A DNA stretch of 52,391 nt from Anaerolineales bacterium (GCA_024763275.1 JANTFT010000011.1:1-52391); one strand, 5' to 3'. Counted from the first letter of the stretch, positions 36,550 to 46,880 are shown. Notes: generated from the sequence alone by a model not told the origin. Program-made: numbers and translations.

Positions 36550-36560
36550 GCTGAGGGGGG

Positions 36561-37421
36561 TTAGAGCAGTTCCGGGATCTGCTCAGGATGATCGGCGACT
36601 TTAACACCGGCGTTTTCCAGGGCTTTGATCTTGTCCTCTGCCAGCCCGGTACCTCCCTGGACAATTGCGCCGGCGTGCCCCATGCGTTTGCCGGGTGGGG
36701 CGGTGCGGCCGGCTATGAAGGATACTACCGGTTTGGTGACTGATTTTGTGATATATTCTGCGGCCTGCTCTTCGTCCGTGCCCCCAATTTCCCCGATCAG
36801 GACTATTTTTTCAGTATCTGGATCCTCCTGGAACATTTCCAGCGTATCAATGAAATCCGTGCCATTGATGGGGTCGCCTCCGATGCCCACGCAGGTTGAC
36901 ACGCCCATGCCCAGGTTCTTGAGGGCATAGAGTACCTCGTAGGTCAGTGTACCGGAGCGGGAAACTACCCCGACGTTGCCGGGAATTGCGATGTTACCGG
37001 GGATGATGCCCACTTTAGCTTCGCTGGGGGTCAGCAATCCTGGACAGTTGGGCCCGACCAGCCGGACTCCTTTCTGATCCAGGAAACTCCTGACCCGCAT
37101 CATGTCAGACACCGGTACTCCCTCAGTGATGCAGACGATCAATTCCATGCCGGCGTCGGCAGCCTCAAAGATAGCATCGGCTGCAAATCTGGCCGGCACG
37201 AAGATCACTGAGGTGTTCGCTCCGGTGGCATTTCTGGCGATCTTCACGGAATCAAACACCGGGATTTTTCCACTCAGGACCCATTCCCCGCCTTTGCCTG
37301 GGGTGACGCCGGCTACCACGTGGGTGCCGTAAGCCACCATCTTCTCAGTATGGAACAATCCTTCATGACCGGTAATTCCCTGAACCAGCAAGCGTGTGTT
37401 CTTGTTCACTAATATGCTCAT
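36561..37421 (-). CDS. sucD: Succinyl-CoA synthetase alpha subunit
   Basis: The 286-residue subunit binds CoA ([14 protein letters not shown], a Rossmann-like fold) and carries the phosphorylated histidine in [11 protein letters not shown] near residue 243. With SucC it couples succinyl-CoA cleavage to nucleoside triphosphate synthesis, or the reverse. GGAG precedes the ATG, 23 bp after sucC. Together with KorAB 5 kb away it could complete the 2-oxoglutarate to succinate segment of a TCA cycle in either direction. Confidence 0.96.
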   Translation of the reverse strand: MSILVNKNTRLLVQGITGHEGLFHTEKMVAYGTHVVAGVTPGKGGEWVLSGKIPVFDSVKIARNATGANTSVIFVPARFAADAIFEAADAGMELIVCITEGVPVSDMMRVRSFLDQKGVRLVGPNCPGLLTPSEAKVGIIPGNIAIPGNVGVVSRSGTLTYEVLYALKNLGMGVSTCVGIGGDPINGTDFIDTLEMFQEDPDTEKIVLIGEIGGTDEEQAAEYITKSVTKPVVSFIAGRTAPPGKRMGHAGAIVQGGTGLAEDKIKALENAGVKVADHPEQIPELL

Positions 37422-37444
37422 GGGTATCTCCGTAGGGTATATCC

Positions 37445-38581
37445 CTAATTGCTTTGGGCTGCTGCCACAGCTTTTTGAGCTGCCTCCGCCAAGGTATCAG
37501 CAGTTTCCATATCCGCGTCCTTAAGCAGCTGGCGTCCTTCAGCAGCATTGGTGCCGACCAGTCGAACTACCATGGGAACCTCGGTCTTCACGCTTTTCAG
37601 GGCGTCCAATATGCCCCGGGCGACCAGGTCACAGCGGGTGATACCGCCAAAGATGTTGAAAAGGACAGCCTTGACGTTGGCTTCAGAAAGGATGATCTCC
37701 AGCGCAGCAGCCACCTTTTCGGCACTTGCTCCCCCACCAATATCAAGGAAATTGGCGGGTTCCCCGCCAAACAGTTTGATGATATCCATGGTGGTCATTG
37801 CCAGCCCGGCCCCATTAACCATGCAGCCAATATTTCCATCCAGCTTGATGAAGGACAGACCGTTCTCCCGGGCCCGGATCTCGGTTTCCTGGTCAACATC
37901 CGTATCACGGAGTTTTTCCAGGTCCGGATGGCGGAAGAGGGCGTTATCATCCAGGACCATTTTCCCGTCCACAGCAAGCAGCTCACCCCCGCCGGTGATC
38001 ACCAGGGGGTTGATCTCAGCCAGAGTAGCGTCGCTGTTCCAATAGGCTTTCCACAACCCGTGAGCGATCTTCCCAAAGGCCCGCCAGTGCTCTCTGGGCA
38101 GGTCAATTCCGGCTGCCAGATCACGCGACTGATAATTCTGCAGCCCCATCAGGGGATCGATCTGGCACTTGATTATTTTTTCGGGGGTTTCCCGGGCCAC
38201 TTCCTCGATATCGACTCCTCCGGCCGCAGAAGCCATGATGACGGGTTTGCGGGCAGCCCGGTCGTTGGTGATGCCCAGATAGATCTCGGTCTTGATCTCC
38301 GCTGCCTGGTCAACCAGCACCATACGAACTGGCAGCCCTTTAATGGTCAGGGCAAGGATATCCCTGGCATGTTTTTCGGCCTCCTCACCGGTCCGGGCGA
38401 CCCGGATGCCGCCAGCCTTGCCGCGGCCGCCAACTAGCACCTGGGATTTGATGACAACAGGAAAACCGATTTTCTCTGCTAACTGCCGGGCTTCCTGGTC
38501 AGTTGTGGCAAGCTCGCCAGCGGGGATAGGGATGCCATAGTCCCGGAAAATCCGTTTGGAATAGACCTCATGTAGTTTCAT
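37445..38581 (-). CDS. sucC: Succinyl-CoA synthetase beta subunit
   Basis: The 378-residue subunit has an N-terminal ATP-grasp domain ([46 protein letters not shown]) and a C-terminal CoA-ligase domain ([28 protein letters not shown]). It binds the nucleotide and succinate. The ATG is preceded by GGGAG. A perfect TATAAT on the minus strand (38642-38637) lies 55 bases upstream, although no good -35 was seen. It is the first gene of the sucC-sucD unit. Confidence 0.96.
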   Translation of the reverse strand: MKLHEVYSKRIFRDYGIPIPAGELATTDQEARQLAEKIGFPVVIKSQVLVGGRGKAGGIRVARTGEEAEKHARDILALTIKGLPVRMVLVDQAAEIKTEIYLGITNDRAARKPVIMASAAGGVDIEEVARETPEKIIKCQIDPLMGLQNYQSRDLAAGIDLPREHWRAFGKIAHGLWKAYWNSDATLAEINPLVITGGGELLAVDGKMVLDDNALFRHPDLEKLRDTDVDQETEIRARENGLSFIKLDGNIGCMVNGAGLAMTTMDIIKLFGGEPANFLDIGGGASAEKVAAALEIILSEANVKAVLFNIFGGITRCDLVARGILDALKSVKTEVPMVVRLVGTNAAEGRQLLKDADMETADTLAEAAQKAVAAAQSN

Positions 38582-38747
38582 AGCTGATATGCTCCCGGAT
38601 AGGTTACAGGTCTTGCCTTTTACCGAATGCGGGGAGATTATACCATGGGGGAAGGGGGCTCATTTGCTTTCAAAAGTGGAAAAGTGATGAGCATCCTGCT
38701 AAAGATATGACAAAGAATGAGCTGGTCCAAAGAGGAGGGAGGATTGT

Positions 38748-39416
38748 TCAGACGGCCTTCTTGACCCGGGCCTGGACAGGAGGTAAGCGGAAAGCCAGCA
38801 GGGCGAAGATTATCACCGTGTAAGGCCAGGGCCGGAGTACTCCAGGTTTGACAGCCAGGAGAAAATGCAGGGCAGCCAGGATCCCGACGGCGTAAACCAG
38901 TCGGTGAAGCTGTTTCCATCGTTTGCCCATTTTTTTCAGCAGGAAGTTCAGAGAGGTGACCGCCAGCAGCAGTAAGATCGTCCCGGCCGTGAAGCCCAGC
39001 AAGATGAATTTATTGGTCAGTGAGTTAGCCAGCAGTTCTTTCCACTGAAAACCGTAGTCTATGGCGATGTAGATCGTGAAATGGATCCCGGCGTAGAACG
39101 CGGCCCATAATCCCAGCGGACGCCTCAATCTGCCGATCTGGGTCCACTTGAGCAGCTGTCTTATAGGGGTAATTGACAGGCTGAGGATCAGCAGGGTCAG
39201 AGCAGTTATTCCGCTGCGGAGGGTGGCTTCCTGGATGGGGTTGGCACCCAGCTTTCCCCGCCAGAGATCCCCCAATCCTATCAGCAGGGGCAGTACAGAG
39301 CCCAGGTGAACGGCAGGACCCAGGTAGCCAGCCAGCCTGGCCTTGTTCTTCCGCCAGAATTTAGAAATTCTTTCTGAGATCCATACCGTCATAAAGGCTG
39401 CTGACCTGTTCTTCAT
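38748..39416 (-). CDS. msrQ: MsrQ-like haem membrane protein of the methionine sulfoxide reductase system
   Basis: The 222-residue protein has about six hydrophobic helices and the ferric-reductase-like fold of MsrQ. Haem-ligand histidines are plausible in GIHFTIYIAIDYGF, KQLHRLVYAVG and LHFLLAVK. MsrQ feeds electrons from the respiratory chain or flavin to MsrP. The first Met (39416) overlaps msrP by 56 bp; Met9 (39392) overlaps by 32 bp and is an alternative start. Neither has a strong ribosome-binding site. Its position directly after msrP is the usual gene order. Confidence 0.88.
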   Translation of the reverse strand: MKNRSAAFMTVWISERISKFWRKNKARLAGYLGPAVHLGSVLPLLIGLGDLWRGKLGANPIQEATLRSGITALTLLILSLSITPIRQLLKWTQIGRLRRPLGLWAAFYAGIHFTIYIAIDYGFQWKELLANSLTNKFILLGFTAGTILLLLAVTSLNFLLKKMGKRWKQLHRLVYAVGILAALHFLLAVKPGVLRPWPYTVIIFALLAFRLPPVQARVKKAV

Positions 39417-40323
39417 AACCGTTGAACATCAATGTCGGCCGGCGGGAAAATTCACCAATCCGGCGTTCCGTGGCCTGTGACCAGCGGGGGTGATCAACGT
39501 TGGGGTTGACGTTGGCGTAGAATCCATACTCATTGGGAGCGGATTCCATCCACAATGAAACCGGCATTTCCTCGACCAGGTCGATCTTAACGATTGACTT
39601 GATGCTCTTGAATCCATATTTCCAGGGCACTACCAGCCGAATGGGCGACCCATTCTGGGGTAGCAGGTCCTGACCGTACAAACCGGTCGCCAGCATGGTC
39701 AGATCATGGTAGGCCTCATCCAGCCGCAAACCTTCCACGTAGGGCCAGGGGAAATAGATGTTCTTCTGCCCGGGAAGAGCCTGGGGGTCGTAGATAGATT
39801 CAAAGCGCACGTACTTGGCTTCAGCCGTTGGCTGGACATCTTCCAGCAAAGCAGAGAGTTGAAATCCCTGCCAGGGAATGACCATTGACCAGCCTTCCAC
39901 ACAGCGCATCCGATAGATCCTCTCTTCAACAGGGTAGCGGTCGCGAACCTCGTCTATGGAAAGGGTGCCGGGGTTTTCTACCAAACCGCCGATCCGCACT
40001 TCCCAGGGTGAGGTTTGAAAGTCCTTTGCCAGTTTGACAACCCCCTCCTTGTCAGTTGTGAATTCATAGAAGTTGTTGTAAGTGGTCACGTTTTCGAAGG
40101 AAGTGAGGGTATCCCCCAGCTCATCTGTTCCAGCGCCATCCAGAAGCTGGTCCGGGCTGACAGGGGAGGAAGGGGCCAGTTCCTCTCCAGCCAGGAAGGG
40201 TTTGTTCTGGCAGGCAGCCAGCACTGCGGCACTAGCCCCAGCAATGCCGAGAGCTTTAAGAAACTCTTTACGGTTCAGGTATCTGTTTTCAGGCGTGATT
40301 TCTGCCGATGGGATCTTTCTCAT
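39361..40323 (-). CDS. msrP: Protein-methionine-sulfoxide reductase catalytic subunit (MsrP/YedY)
   Basis: The 320-residue molybdoenzyme of the sulfite oxidase family repairs oxidised methionine in exported proteins. The Mo ligand is Cys141 in RMRCVEGWSMVIPW, and VRIGGLVENPG and LVVPWKYGFKSIKSI are family marks. The N-terminus NRKEFLKALGIAGASAAVLA is Tat-like with one Arg-Lys pair instead of a strict twin Arg. It is followed by a lipobox (VLAAC, Cys38), so a lipid-anchored protein outside the membrane is likely. The start is the ATG at 40323 with GAGAGGAAAC upstream; the longer frame to 40383 has no such signal. It needs the molybdenum cofactor, as does the formate dehydrogenase. Confidence 0.93.
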   Translation of the reverse strand: MRKIPSAEITPENRYLNRKEFLKALGIAGASAAVLAACQNKPFLAGEELAPSSPVSPDQLLDGAGTDELGDTLTSFENVTTYNNFYEFTTDKEGVVKLAKDFQTSPWEVRIGGLVENPGTLSIDEVRDRYPVEERIYRMRCVEGWSMVIPWQGFQLSALLEDVQPTAEAKYVRFESIYDPQALPGQKNIYFPWPYVEGLRLDEAYHDLTMLATGLYGQDLLPQNGSPIRLVVPWKYGFKSIKSIVKIDLVEEMPVSLWMESAPNEYGFYANVNPNVDHPRWSQATERRIGEFSRRPTLMFNGYEEQVSSLYDGMDLRKNF

Positions 40324-40519
40324 TTTGTTTCCTCTCTGTAAGTTGACGCTCCTCTGCCTGTATTGATGGGCCAGAACGGTCAAATCTTACCAGATAGCTG
40401 GAAGTCCGGGTGAAGAAACCGGGGACCAGACAGCGGCTGAGGGGAGAGTCTACCCCAGCGCTGCAAACCAACTGAATGGTCCCTGCCGAATGCGCTTTTG
40501 GGAAGAAAGTGCCAGATTT

Positions 40520-43500
40520 TCACTCCAGGGTTGGGGCGACCCGGAAAAACAGGATCCGGTTGTTCTTGGTGTCGGCCACCCAGATGCCGCCCTGGGGATC
40601 TGCTGCCAGGCCGGTGGGGAAGTAGAGGCTGGAGAGATCCGCCCCTTCTTTCCCCCAGACCCCGGCAACCGTCCCATCCGGGGTATAGACGATGATTCTG
40701 GACAGCTCAGGATCGCTGGTATAAATATAACCATCAGCCCCGACAGTCAGGTAGGGTTTGTTGTCCAGCGACTGGCCGTACCACCCTTCCACATCCCATT
40801 TCCTGAGGAAAACCTGAGAAATTCCATTCAGGTCAGGCGAAAATACCTGAATGCGCTGGTTCCAGGTGTCGGCAACGTAGAGATTCCCGTCCTGATCCAG
40901 GGCCAGTCCGGAGGGCTCATCGAACTGGCCGTCTCCAAAACCAACTTCTCCAAACTCTGTCACAAAATTCCCTTCGGTATCAAAGACCACGATCCTTTTA
41001 TTGCCGGTATCTGAAACATAAACGTGACCGTAAGAGTCCACCACGACATCCCGGGGTCCCCAGAAGGAATCCGGGGCCTCGCGCTGCCCGAAATAGCCCC
41101 AGCTGGCCAGGAATTCACCCTCCGGGCTGAATTTTTGGATGCGGTGGTTCCAGGTATCAGCTATAAAGATCTCTCCCTCAGGGCTGATGCCAATTCCCCA
41201 GGGTTCGTTGAATGATCCGGGAAAAGCGCTGCCAGATTCCAGGGAGCCGAATTCCCCCCAGGAGTTGAGGAGGGTGCCTTCCCGGGAAATGTGCAGAATG
41301 CGGTGATTTCCAGTATCAAGAACATACAGCGTTCCGTCAGGTGCCAGCTCCAGATTGCGGGGTGAGACTAAACCCAGCGAGTCGAAACTGAGCTCTGCTT
41401 CCAGGGTGAGTTCCTTGCCCTCATAGGGATCGACCACTTCTGTAAACGCCAGGTCGAGGGACCCGTAGTTCCAGACCTGGGCTGCCACGTCCTTGCGGAC
41501 ATACAACTTCATGTCATCAGCCGGGCTCCAGTTGGAAAGAGTGATGGATTTGTTGGTTGCCTGGGCGTACTTCTGATAATCCCGCAGCAGCCAGATCTTG
41601 AAAATCCCTTCCCGGAGGTCCGGATCGCTGATAGCGTTCCAGATCCGCTCCCAGGTCAGATTGTAATAATCCTGGTTGGGCCAGACGATGCGCTTGTACC
41701 TGAACTCGTAATAGGCATTGCCAACGATGGGTTCGAGTTTGGCATAGTTGTTGTTGCCAACCAGAATGACCGGGGCATTCCGCAAGTCCCGGGTAGGATT
41801 TTCTCCATAATAGCGCTGGTTCTCGTAATAGCGCAGATACCACCAGTAGGGATAGGTGGTTTCGTTGTCAAAAGCCACCTCCATCGCCAGGCCATCCGAG
41901 GTCCGGTAGGAGAGTTCCTCGATCTGCTGCAAGGCGTCCTTGATCCCCCGCCCCCCATGAGCGTATACCAGGTACTCGGTTGGTTCGTCATAATTGATGT
42001 AGGCTGCCATGACTGCAGTGTGGGTAGTGAGCAGCACCAGCACCAGCAGGATCGAGAGTGTCAATGTTATCCAGACCTGCCGGGGCTGCCAAGCTTTGAC
42101 CAGGGTCCACAGCAGGTAAGCGCTGATACCGGCAATCAGCAGGGCAGAGAGGAAGTTGCTGGTTGCTCTCAGCTGGAAAAGTTCCTGACCCTGGAAGGGA
42201 GGGTTGGAGGAAAGCAGTGAACCCAGAGCCCCGAAAGCCCCTGCCAGGAAAACCAGACACAGGAATAGAACCAACCAGCCTTTTTTCTGGAGGAAGGATT
42301 TACCGTCAAACCTGGCCATCATCTGCTGGAAACCCCAGGCGGTCAGCAGGATCAACGGAAAGGCAATGTGAGCTGTCAGCCAGGGCATCTTTTCACCAGC
42401 AATTGGATAGGCTATCAAACTGGTCAGAGACCAGAAAGCCAGCAAACCAAAAACAGGTGCTATTCCCTCACCCGGGTCGGCATCATCAGCCGAGACAGAC
42501 TGGGGCTGTTTGCCAAACAGGCGGCTGATGCCAACTCCAATTGCCGTGGCCAGCCCACCCAGGGCGGGCAGGTATTCATAAACCGGTATCTGGATCAGCC
42601 AGTAATAGTACCAGGGCTGGCTGCCGCGATTGACCCCCTGCTGCTCCAGCCAGTAGCCGAGCGAGCCCACCAAACCGGTGAAAAATCCGATGCCATTGGT
42701 GAAAAAGGTGGTGTAGAGGATGGCGAAGGGGATGTAAAAGATCGCCGCGTTGATCAGCCACTCCCGGCGGTTCCAGGATAGACCCACCAAAACAGCGACA
42801 GTGGTGAGGATGAGGATAATGATGCCGGTACTGACCATGCCGCTGGGGGAATAATCCAGGGGATCCAGACCCAGAAATCTGGCAGGGAAGGGCGCCAGCT
42901 GGGGAAGCACCAGGGTTCCCAGCACCAGCAGGGCGCTGAAAGAGGGCAGGGTTTTCAAATTACGCCAGCGATAGCCAGTGAGGGCCGCCAGCAAGGATCC
43001 AGCTAAACTCACACCTGCCAGGATCAGGGGCAGGGCGGTCATGGGATTCAAACCCTCAGGCTTTTCCCCGGCAACCGGAAATTCCGGCGCGTTAGCGCCG
43101 GCTATCAGGCTGGCTGCCAGCAGGATTCCAGCGGCAATGATTCCCGCCAGAAAATATTTCTTATGGCGGGGATTCGGCCATTTCTTCCGATTCAGGTCAC
43201 TGATGAATACCAGACCGAGGAAGATCATTGCCTGGGCGGTGTAGATAAAGGCGGTTTCCTTGGCGGTGAAATGCAGAGTAGTGGCTGCGGTCAGCCAGTA
43301 CAGGAAACGGGGAGAGCTGGTTTCCAGGTAGCGCAGGATAGCCCAGATGCTGACCACTCCAAAAAGGACCACAAAGGCTTCGTTGCGTGTATAACGCCCG
43401 TAATACAGCATGAATGGGGAGATCAGGAACATCAGCCCGGCAGCCAGTGTTCCCCAGCTGCCCAGATAGCGGCGGTATTTCCAGAGGAAGATTATAGCGG

Positions 43501-43825
43501 CCACACTGGTGATCGCTGCCGGCACCCGGGCTGTGTAATCGCTGTCTCCCAGCAGGAAGTATATCAGCGCCAGGAAATGGAACTGGAAGGGGCCGTGAGT
43601 AATAGGATCATGGCTGTAGCCCATCCCGCGGAACAGGCGCCAGGCGTAATAGACATGGGAGGTCTCATCATGGCTGATCACCCGCGCTCCCAGATCGTAA
43701 AACCGGGACAGGAAGGCCAGCAGCAGGATGGCTCCAAACAGGACCGTTTCCCAGGAGATATTTGTGTTCTCGAATATTGGTCTTTCCAGCCAGGAGGTTT
43801 TTTGTTGACCGCTGCCTTTGTTCAT
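40520..43825 (-). CDS. GT39-type membrane glycosyltransferase fused to C-terminal NHL repeats
   Basis: The 1101-residue protein has an N-terminal membrane part (about 30-640) with about a dozen helices. It contains the GT-C style acidic motif SHDETSHVYYAWRLFRGMGY and EAFVVLFGV, like the Agl23/TIGR03663 family of PMT-related proteins. After a soluble segment come at least five NHL blades, each with a form of GLALDQDGNLYVADTWNQRI (about residues 800-1095). Family proteins are expected to transfer sugar from a lipid carrier outside the membrane; the propeller likely faces outward and binds a partner. AGAAAGGA precedes the ATG at 43825, two bases after the stop of the pseudouridine synthase gene. 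Donor and acceptor are unknown. Confidence 0.85.
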   Translation of the reverse strand: MNKGSGQQKTSWLERPIFENTNISWETVLFGAILLLAFLSRFYDLGARVISHDETSHVYYAWRLFRGMGYSHDPITHGPFQFHFLALIYFLLGDSDYTARVPAAITSVAAIIFLWKYRRYLGSWGTLAAGLMFLISPFMLYYGRYTRNEAFVVLFGVVSIWAILRYLETSSPRFLYWLTAATTLHFTAKETAFIYTAQAMIFLGLVFISDLNRKKWPNPRHKKYFLAGIIAAGILLAASLIAGANAPEFPVAGEKPEGLNPMTALPLILAGVSLAGSLLAALTGYRWRNLKTLPSFSALLVLGTLVLPQLAPFPARFLGLDPLDYSPSGMVSTGIIILILTTVAVLVGLSWNRREWLINAAIFYIPFAILYTTFFTNGIGFFTGLVGSLGYWLEQQGVNRGSQPWYYYWLIQIPVYEYLPALGGLATAIGVGISRLFGKQPQSVSADDADPGEGIAPVFGLLAFWSLTSLIAYPIAGEKMPWLTAHIAFPLILLTAWGFQQMMARFDGKSFLQKKGWLVLFLCLVFLAGAFGALGSLLSSNPPFQGQELFQLRATSNFLSALLIAGISAYLLWTLVKAWQPRQVWITLTLSILLVLVLLTTHTAVMAAYINYDEPTEYLVYAHGGRGIKDALQQIEELSYRTSDGLAMEVAFDNETTYPYWWYLRYYENQRYYGENPTRDLRNAPVILVGNNNYAKLEPIVGNAYYEFRYKRIVWPNQDYYNLTWERIWNAISDPDLREGIFKIWLLRDYQKYAQATNKSITLSNWSPADDMKLYVRKDVAAQVWNYGSLDLAFTEVVDPYEGKELTLEAELSFDSLGLVSPRNLELAPDGTLYVLDTGNHRILHISREGTLLNSWGEFGSLESGSAFPGSFNEPWGIGISPEGEIFIADTWNHRIQKFSPEGEFLASWGYFGQREAPDSFWGPRDVVVDSYGHVYVSDTGNKRIVVFDTEGNFVTEFGEVGFGDGQFDEPSGLALDQDGNLYVADTWNQRIQVFSPDLNGISQVFLRKWDVEGWYGQSLDNKPYLTVGADGYIYTSDPELSRIIVYTPDGTVAGVWGKEGADLSSLYFPTGLAADPQGGIWVADTKNNRILFFRVAPTLE

Positions 43826-43827
43826 AA

Positions 43828-44553
43828 TCATCCTTTCTCTTTGACTGTTTTCCGCAGTTCTTTGATCTCGTTCTCCTGCAGGTAGCGCCACTCACCGGGT
43901 GGCAGATCCCCCAGAGTCAGGTTGGCCATCCGGACCCGGATCAGGCGCCTGACCTGCAATCCAGTGCGTTCGGCCATCTGCCGGAGCTGGCGTTTTTTAC
44001 CTTCCTTAAGTATAACCCGCAACCAGGCTCCCTCGGAATCCAGATGCTCAATCCCCACCTGGGCAGGTCTGGTCAGGCTGCCATCTTCCAGGAATACCCC
44101 TTTTCTCCAAGCTTCGAGCTGATTTTCCTCTGGTTGGGGAACCACAAGGACACGGTACTCTTTTTCATGCTGGTAGCGGGGATGGGTCAGGCGGTGGGTG
44201 ATCATCCCATCATTGGTCATTAGAATCAGCCCTTCACTGTTCACATCCAAACGGCCGACAGGGTACAAGCGCCCGGGCAGGTCGATCAAGGAGCGAACCG
44301 TAGGCCGCCGGTCCGGAGAACTGACAGCAGATATCACGCCCTGGGGTTTATGGAGCAGGATATAGATTTTCTTTTCCGGTTTTGAGAGGGGGACCTGGTT
44401 GACTGAGATTTGATCCAATTCGGGATCTGCCTTCATTCCCAGCTTTGCAGTCGTTCCATTCACGCTGACCCGCCCCTCGCTGATGAGCTCCTCGCATTTT
44501 CTTCGGGAACCGTAGCCGGCCTGGGCGAGTATTTTCTGGAGGCGGATTTCCAT
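43828..44553 (-). CDS. rluB: RsuA/RluB-family pseudouridine synthase
   Basis: The 241-residue enzyme has an N-terminal S4 RNA-binding domain (RLQKILAQAGYGSRRKCEELI) and a catalytic domain with nucleophile Asp103 in YPVGRLDVNSEGLILMTND. HKPQGVISA and EGKKRQLRQM are also typical. It isomerises uridine in rRNA. Within the family it fits the RluB/RsuA branch; the exact target base is not decided by sequence. It lies between scpB (48 bp upstream) and the glycosyltransferase, and the scpB-rluB order is common in bacteria. No clear ribosome-binding site was found. Confidence 0.9.
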   Translation of the reverse strand: MEIRLQKILAQAGYGSRRKCEELISEGRVSVNGTTAKLGMKADPELDQISVNQVPLSKPEKKIYILLHKPQGVISAVSSPDRRPTVRSLIDLPGRLYPVGRLDVNSEGLILMTNDGMITHRLTHPRYQHEKEYRVLVVPQPEENQLEAWRKGVFLEDGSLTRPAQVGIEHLDSEGAWLRVILKEGKKRQLRQMAERTGLQVRRLIRVRMANLTLGDLPPGEWRYLQENEIKELRKTVKEKG

Positions 44554-44601
44554 AGCTGAATAGTTGGGATGAGCTGAAAAAGACCCTGAAAAATCCCGTG
44601 A

Positions 44602-45180
44602 TCAACCTTTCAAAACTTTGGGTCCGGTAGAATCGGGAATCTCCTCAATGTCCAGCGGGGGCAGGTCATCATAGGAGGTGAGGCCGAAATACTTCAGGAA
44701 CTCAGGTGTGGTGCTGTAAAGGATGGGCCGACCTGGGCCATCTGTTCGGCCAACGTCATCGATCAGACCCTTGTTCAGCAGGGTTCTGAGCACACCATCG
44801 CTGTTGACTCCCCTGATGGAATCAATTTGCGGCCGGGTGATCGGCTGCTGATAGGCGATGATTGATAGGGTTTCCAGAGCCGCCTGGCTCAGGATACTGG
44901 TAGTCTCCAGCTCAAGCATTTTTTCCAGCACTGGGGCTGCTTCGGGAGCTGTGGTGATCTGGACTTTATTGTTGTGATACTGCAGGCGAAGACCGCGCCC
45001 CTGGTAGGCGGCATCGATCTCCTCAAAGGCTTTCTTGATTTGACGGGTTGTGGTTTCCAGCAATTTGGCGATCTGTTCGGCGCTGATGGGCTCAGGAGAC
45101 ACGAACAGGATCGCTTCGACGAGGGCGCTCAGCTCTAATTCCTGCTCCTGTTCTATATCCGGGTTATTCTCTTCTATCAT
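44602..45180 (-). CDS. scpB: Segregation and condensation protein B
   Basis: ScpB partners ScpA and SMC in the bacterial condensin that organises sister chromosomes. The 192-residue protein has the two winged-helix domains. The first starts LVEAILFVSPEPISAEQIAKLL; the second contains SQAALETLSIIAYQQPITRPQIDSIRGVNSDGVLRTLL and GRPILYSTTPEFLKYFGL. The acidic N-terminus is slightly long. scpA is not adjacent. The ATG at 45180 has no visible Shine-Dalgarno sequence. It is divergent from the G5 lipoprotein gene. Confidence 0.95.
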   Translation of the reverse strand: MIEENNPDIEQEQELELSALVEAILFVSPEPISAEQIAKLLETTTRQIKKAFEEIDAAYQGRGLRLQYHNNKVQITTAPEAAPVLEKMLELETTSILSQAALETLSIIAYQQPITRPQIDSIRGVNSDGVLRTLLNKGLIDDVGRTDGPGRPILYSTTPEFLKYFGLTSYDDLPPLDIEEIPDSTGPKVLKG

Positions 45181-45255
45181 GCTATAATCTGGTGGTAGAA
45201 CTGGAGGTCTCAGTTCACCTTACAACGCTGTGGTAGTGGGTTGCTGAATGCTGTC

Positions 45256-46866
45256 ATGAGATTATACCATTTTCTAAAAATCCTTCTCCTCGCTGGAGTT
45301 CTTATCCTGGTCGGCAGTGGTTGTGTGGGAGCTGCTGGTCCGGAACCTGCTGCTGATGTCAGAATAGAAATTGAAGTCGATGGCCAGACGGAAGTGGTCC
45401 AGGTACCCGGAGGTAGTACGGTCAGCCAGGCCCTGCAGACAGCCGGGATTACCCTGGGGGAAAAAGACCGCGTGGAACCGGCTTCCTCCTCTACCCTGAC
45501 TGAAGACACGCAGGTACAGGTGATCCGGGTGGAGGAAGTGATTGAGACTGAACAAGTCGTGATCCCGTTCGAGGTCATTCGCCAGCCAACCGAGAACCTG
45601 CCTGCAGGGCAGGAAAAGCTCCTCCAGGCCGGGAAGAACGGCGTTCGGGAAATCGTTTCTGTCCGGGTGTTTGAGGATGGGGAGGAGGTCTCCTTTTCCG
45701 AGGTGAGCAGCGTTGCCCTGGAAGATCCCGTCGATGAGATCGTCCTGATTGGCGTGCAGTCATCAATTGCCCCGGTCAGTTTACCCAGCCCTCTGGTGTA
45801 TATCTCCGGCGGAAATGCCTGGCTGATGGATCAATCCACGGCCAACCGCTCGCTCCTGGTTGCTACCGGTGACCTCGACGGCAGGGTGTTTTCCCTCTCA
45901 AACGATGGAAAGTGGCTTTTGTTTACCCGGGCTGAAGAGGATGAGGATCTTATCAATTCCCTCTGGACAGTTTCTCTGGAATCACCGGGTGATTCTCTGA
46001 TTGAGCTGGATACCTACAACATCATCCATTATGCGGGTTGGGTGCCTGGAGTCGAACCCCGGTTTGCTTTTTCTACGGTGGAACCCCGACTGTCAGCTCC
46101 AGGCTGGCAGGCCAACAATGACCTCGAGCTCAAAGTATTCAGCGAAAACGGTTGGACAACCCGGGTAAACCTGCTGCAAGAAACCAATTACGGTGGTGTG
46201 TACGGTTGGTGGGGGACCGATTTTCAGTTTTCCCCCCAGGGCGACTTTGTCGCTTATGCCAGCCCGGATCAGGTGGGGGTTATCTCCTATGAAGAGGCAG
46301 AGAAGACAGTTCTCCTGGAGATATTGCCCTATAAAACCCAGGGTGATTGGGCCTGGATGCCCGGGATTGGGGTGGGCCCCCTGGGAAATGTGATCTTCAC
46401 TGTCAACCACGCTCCTCAAGAGGATTCGCCATCCCCTGAGGAATCCCCGGTGTTTAACCTGGTTGCCATCCCGCTGACAGGTGGTGGTATCCAGACTCTG
46501 GCTGAGAATATCGGTATGTTTGCCTACCCGCTGCCATCTCCGATCACAGCTAAACCGACCGGGGAGGCATCCTACCAGATCGCTTTCCTGCAGGCAATTT
46601 TCCCTGAGCAGAGCGCAACCAGCAACTACCGGGTGGCCTTGATAGACCGGGACGGGTCAAACAGGCGGTTGATTTTCCCGCCGTCTGACAGCCCCGGTTT
46701 GGAGCCTTCCAAAGGCTGGGGCGCCTGGTCACCCAAACAACTGGAGGGAAGCGGGGGCTTTCCTCTGGCTGTGATCTATGCAGGCAATATCTGGATCCTG
46801 GATCCGGAAAGCGGGAGCGCCTGGCAGGTGACCGGGGATGGGCTAGTACAGAGATTGGATTGGTAA
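45256..46866 (+). CDS. Lipoprotein with DUF348, G5 and beta-propeller-like domains
   Basis: The 536-residue protein has a signal peptide with a lipobox-like end (LVGSG-C, Cys20). A DUF348 ubiquitin-like domain follows (about 36-95, [28 protein letters not shown]). Next is a G5 domain (about 98-172, [30 protein letters not shown]). The long C-terminal region has repeated TolB/WD-like strands ([33 protein letters not shown]). DUF348-G5 pairs are usually found in wall-remodelling proteins with a hydrolase domain, which is missing here. An earlier in-frame TTG at 45241 is less likely than the ATG at 45256. It starts a plus-strand run with the epimerase and GtrA. Confidence 0.8.
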   Translation: MRLYHFLKILLLAGVLILVGSGCVGAAGPEPAADVRIEIEVDGQTEVVQVPGGSTVSQALQTAGITLGEKDRVEPASSSTLTEDTQVQVIRVEEVIETEQVVIPFEVIRQPTENLPAGQEKLLQAGKNGVREIVSVRVFEDGEEVSFSEVSSVALEDPVDEIVLIGVQSSIAPVSLPSPLVYISGGNAWLMDQSTANRSLLVATGDLDGRVFSLSNDGKWLLFTRAEEDEDLINSLWTVSLESPGDSLIELDTYNIIHYAGWVPGVEPRFAFSTVEPRLSAPGWQANNDLELKVFSENGWTTRVNLLQETNYGGVYGWWGTDFQFSPQGDFVAYASPDQVGVISYEEAEKTVLLEILPYKTQGDWAWMPGIGVGPLGNVIFTVNHAPQEDSPSPEESPVFNLVAIPLTGGGIQTLAENIGMFAYPLPSPITAKPTGEASYQIAFLQAIFPEQSATSNYRVALIDRDGSNRRLIFPPSDSPGLEPSKGWGAWSPKQLEGSGGFPLAVIYAGNIWILDPESGSAWQVTGDGLVQRLDW

Positions 46867-46880
46867 TATAAGGAGGGCGA

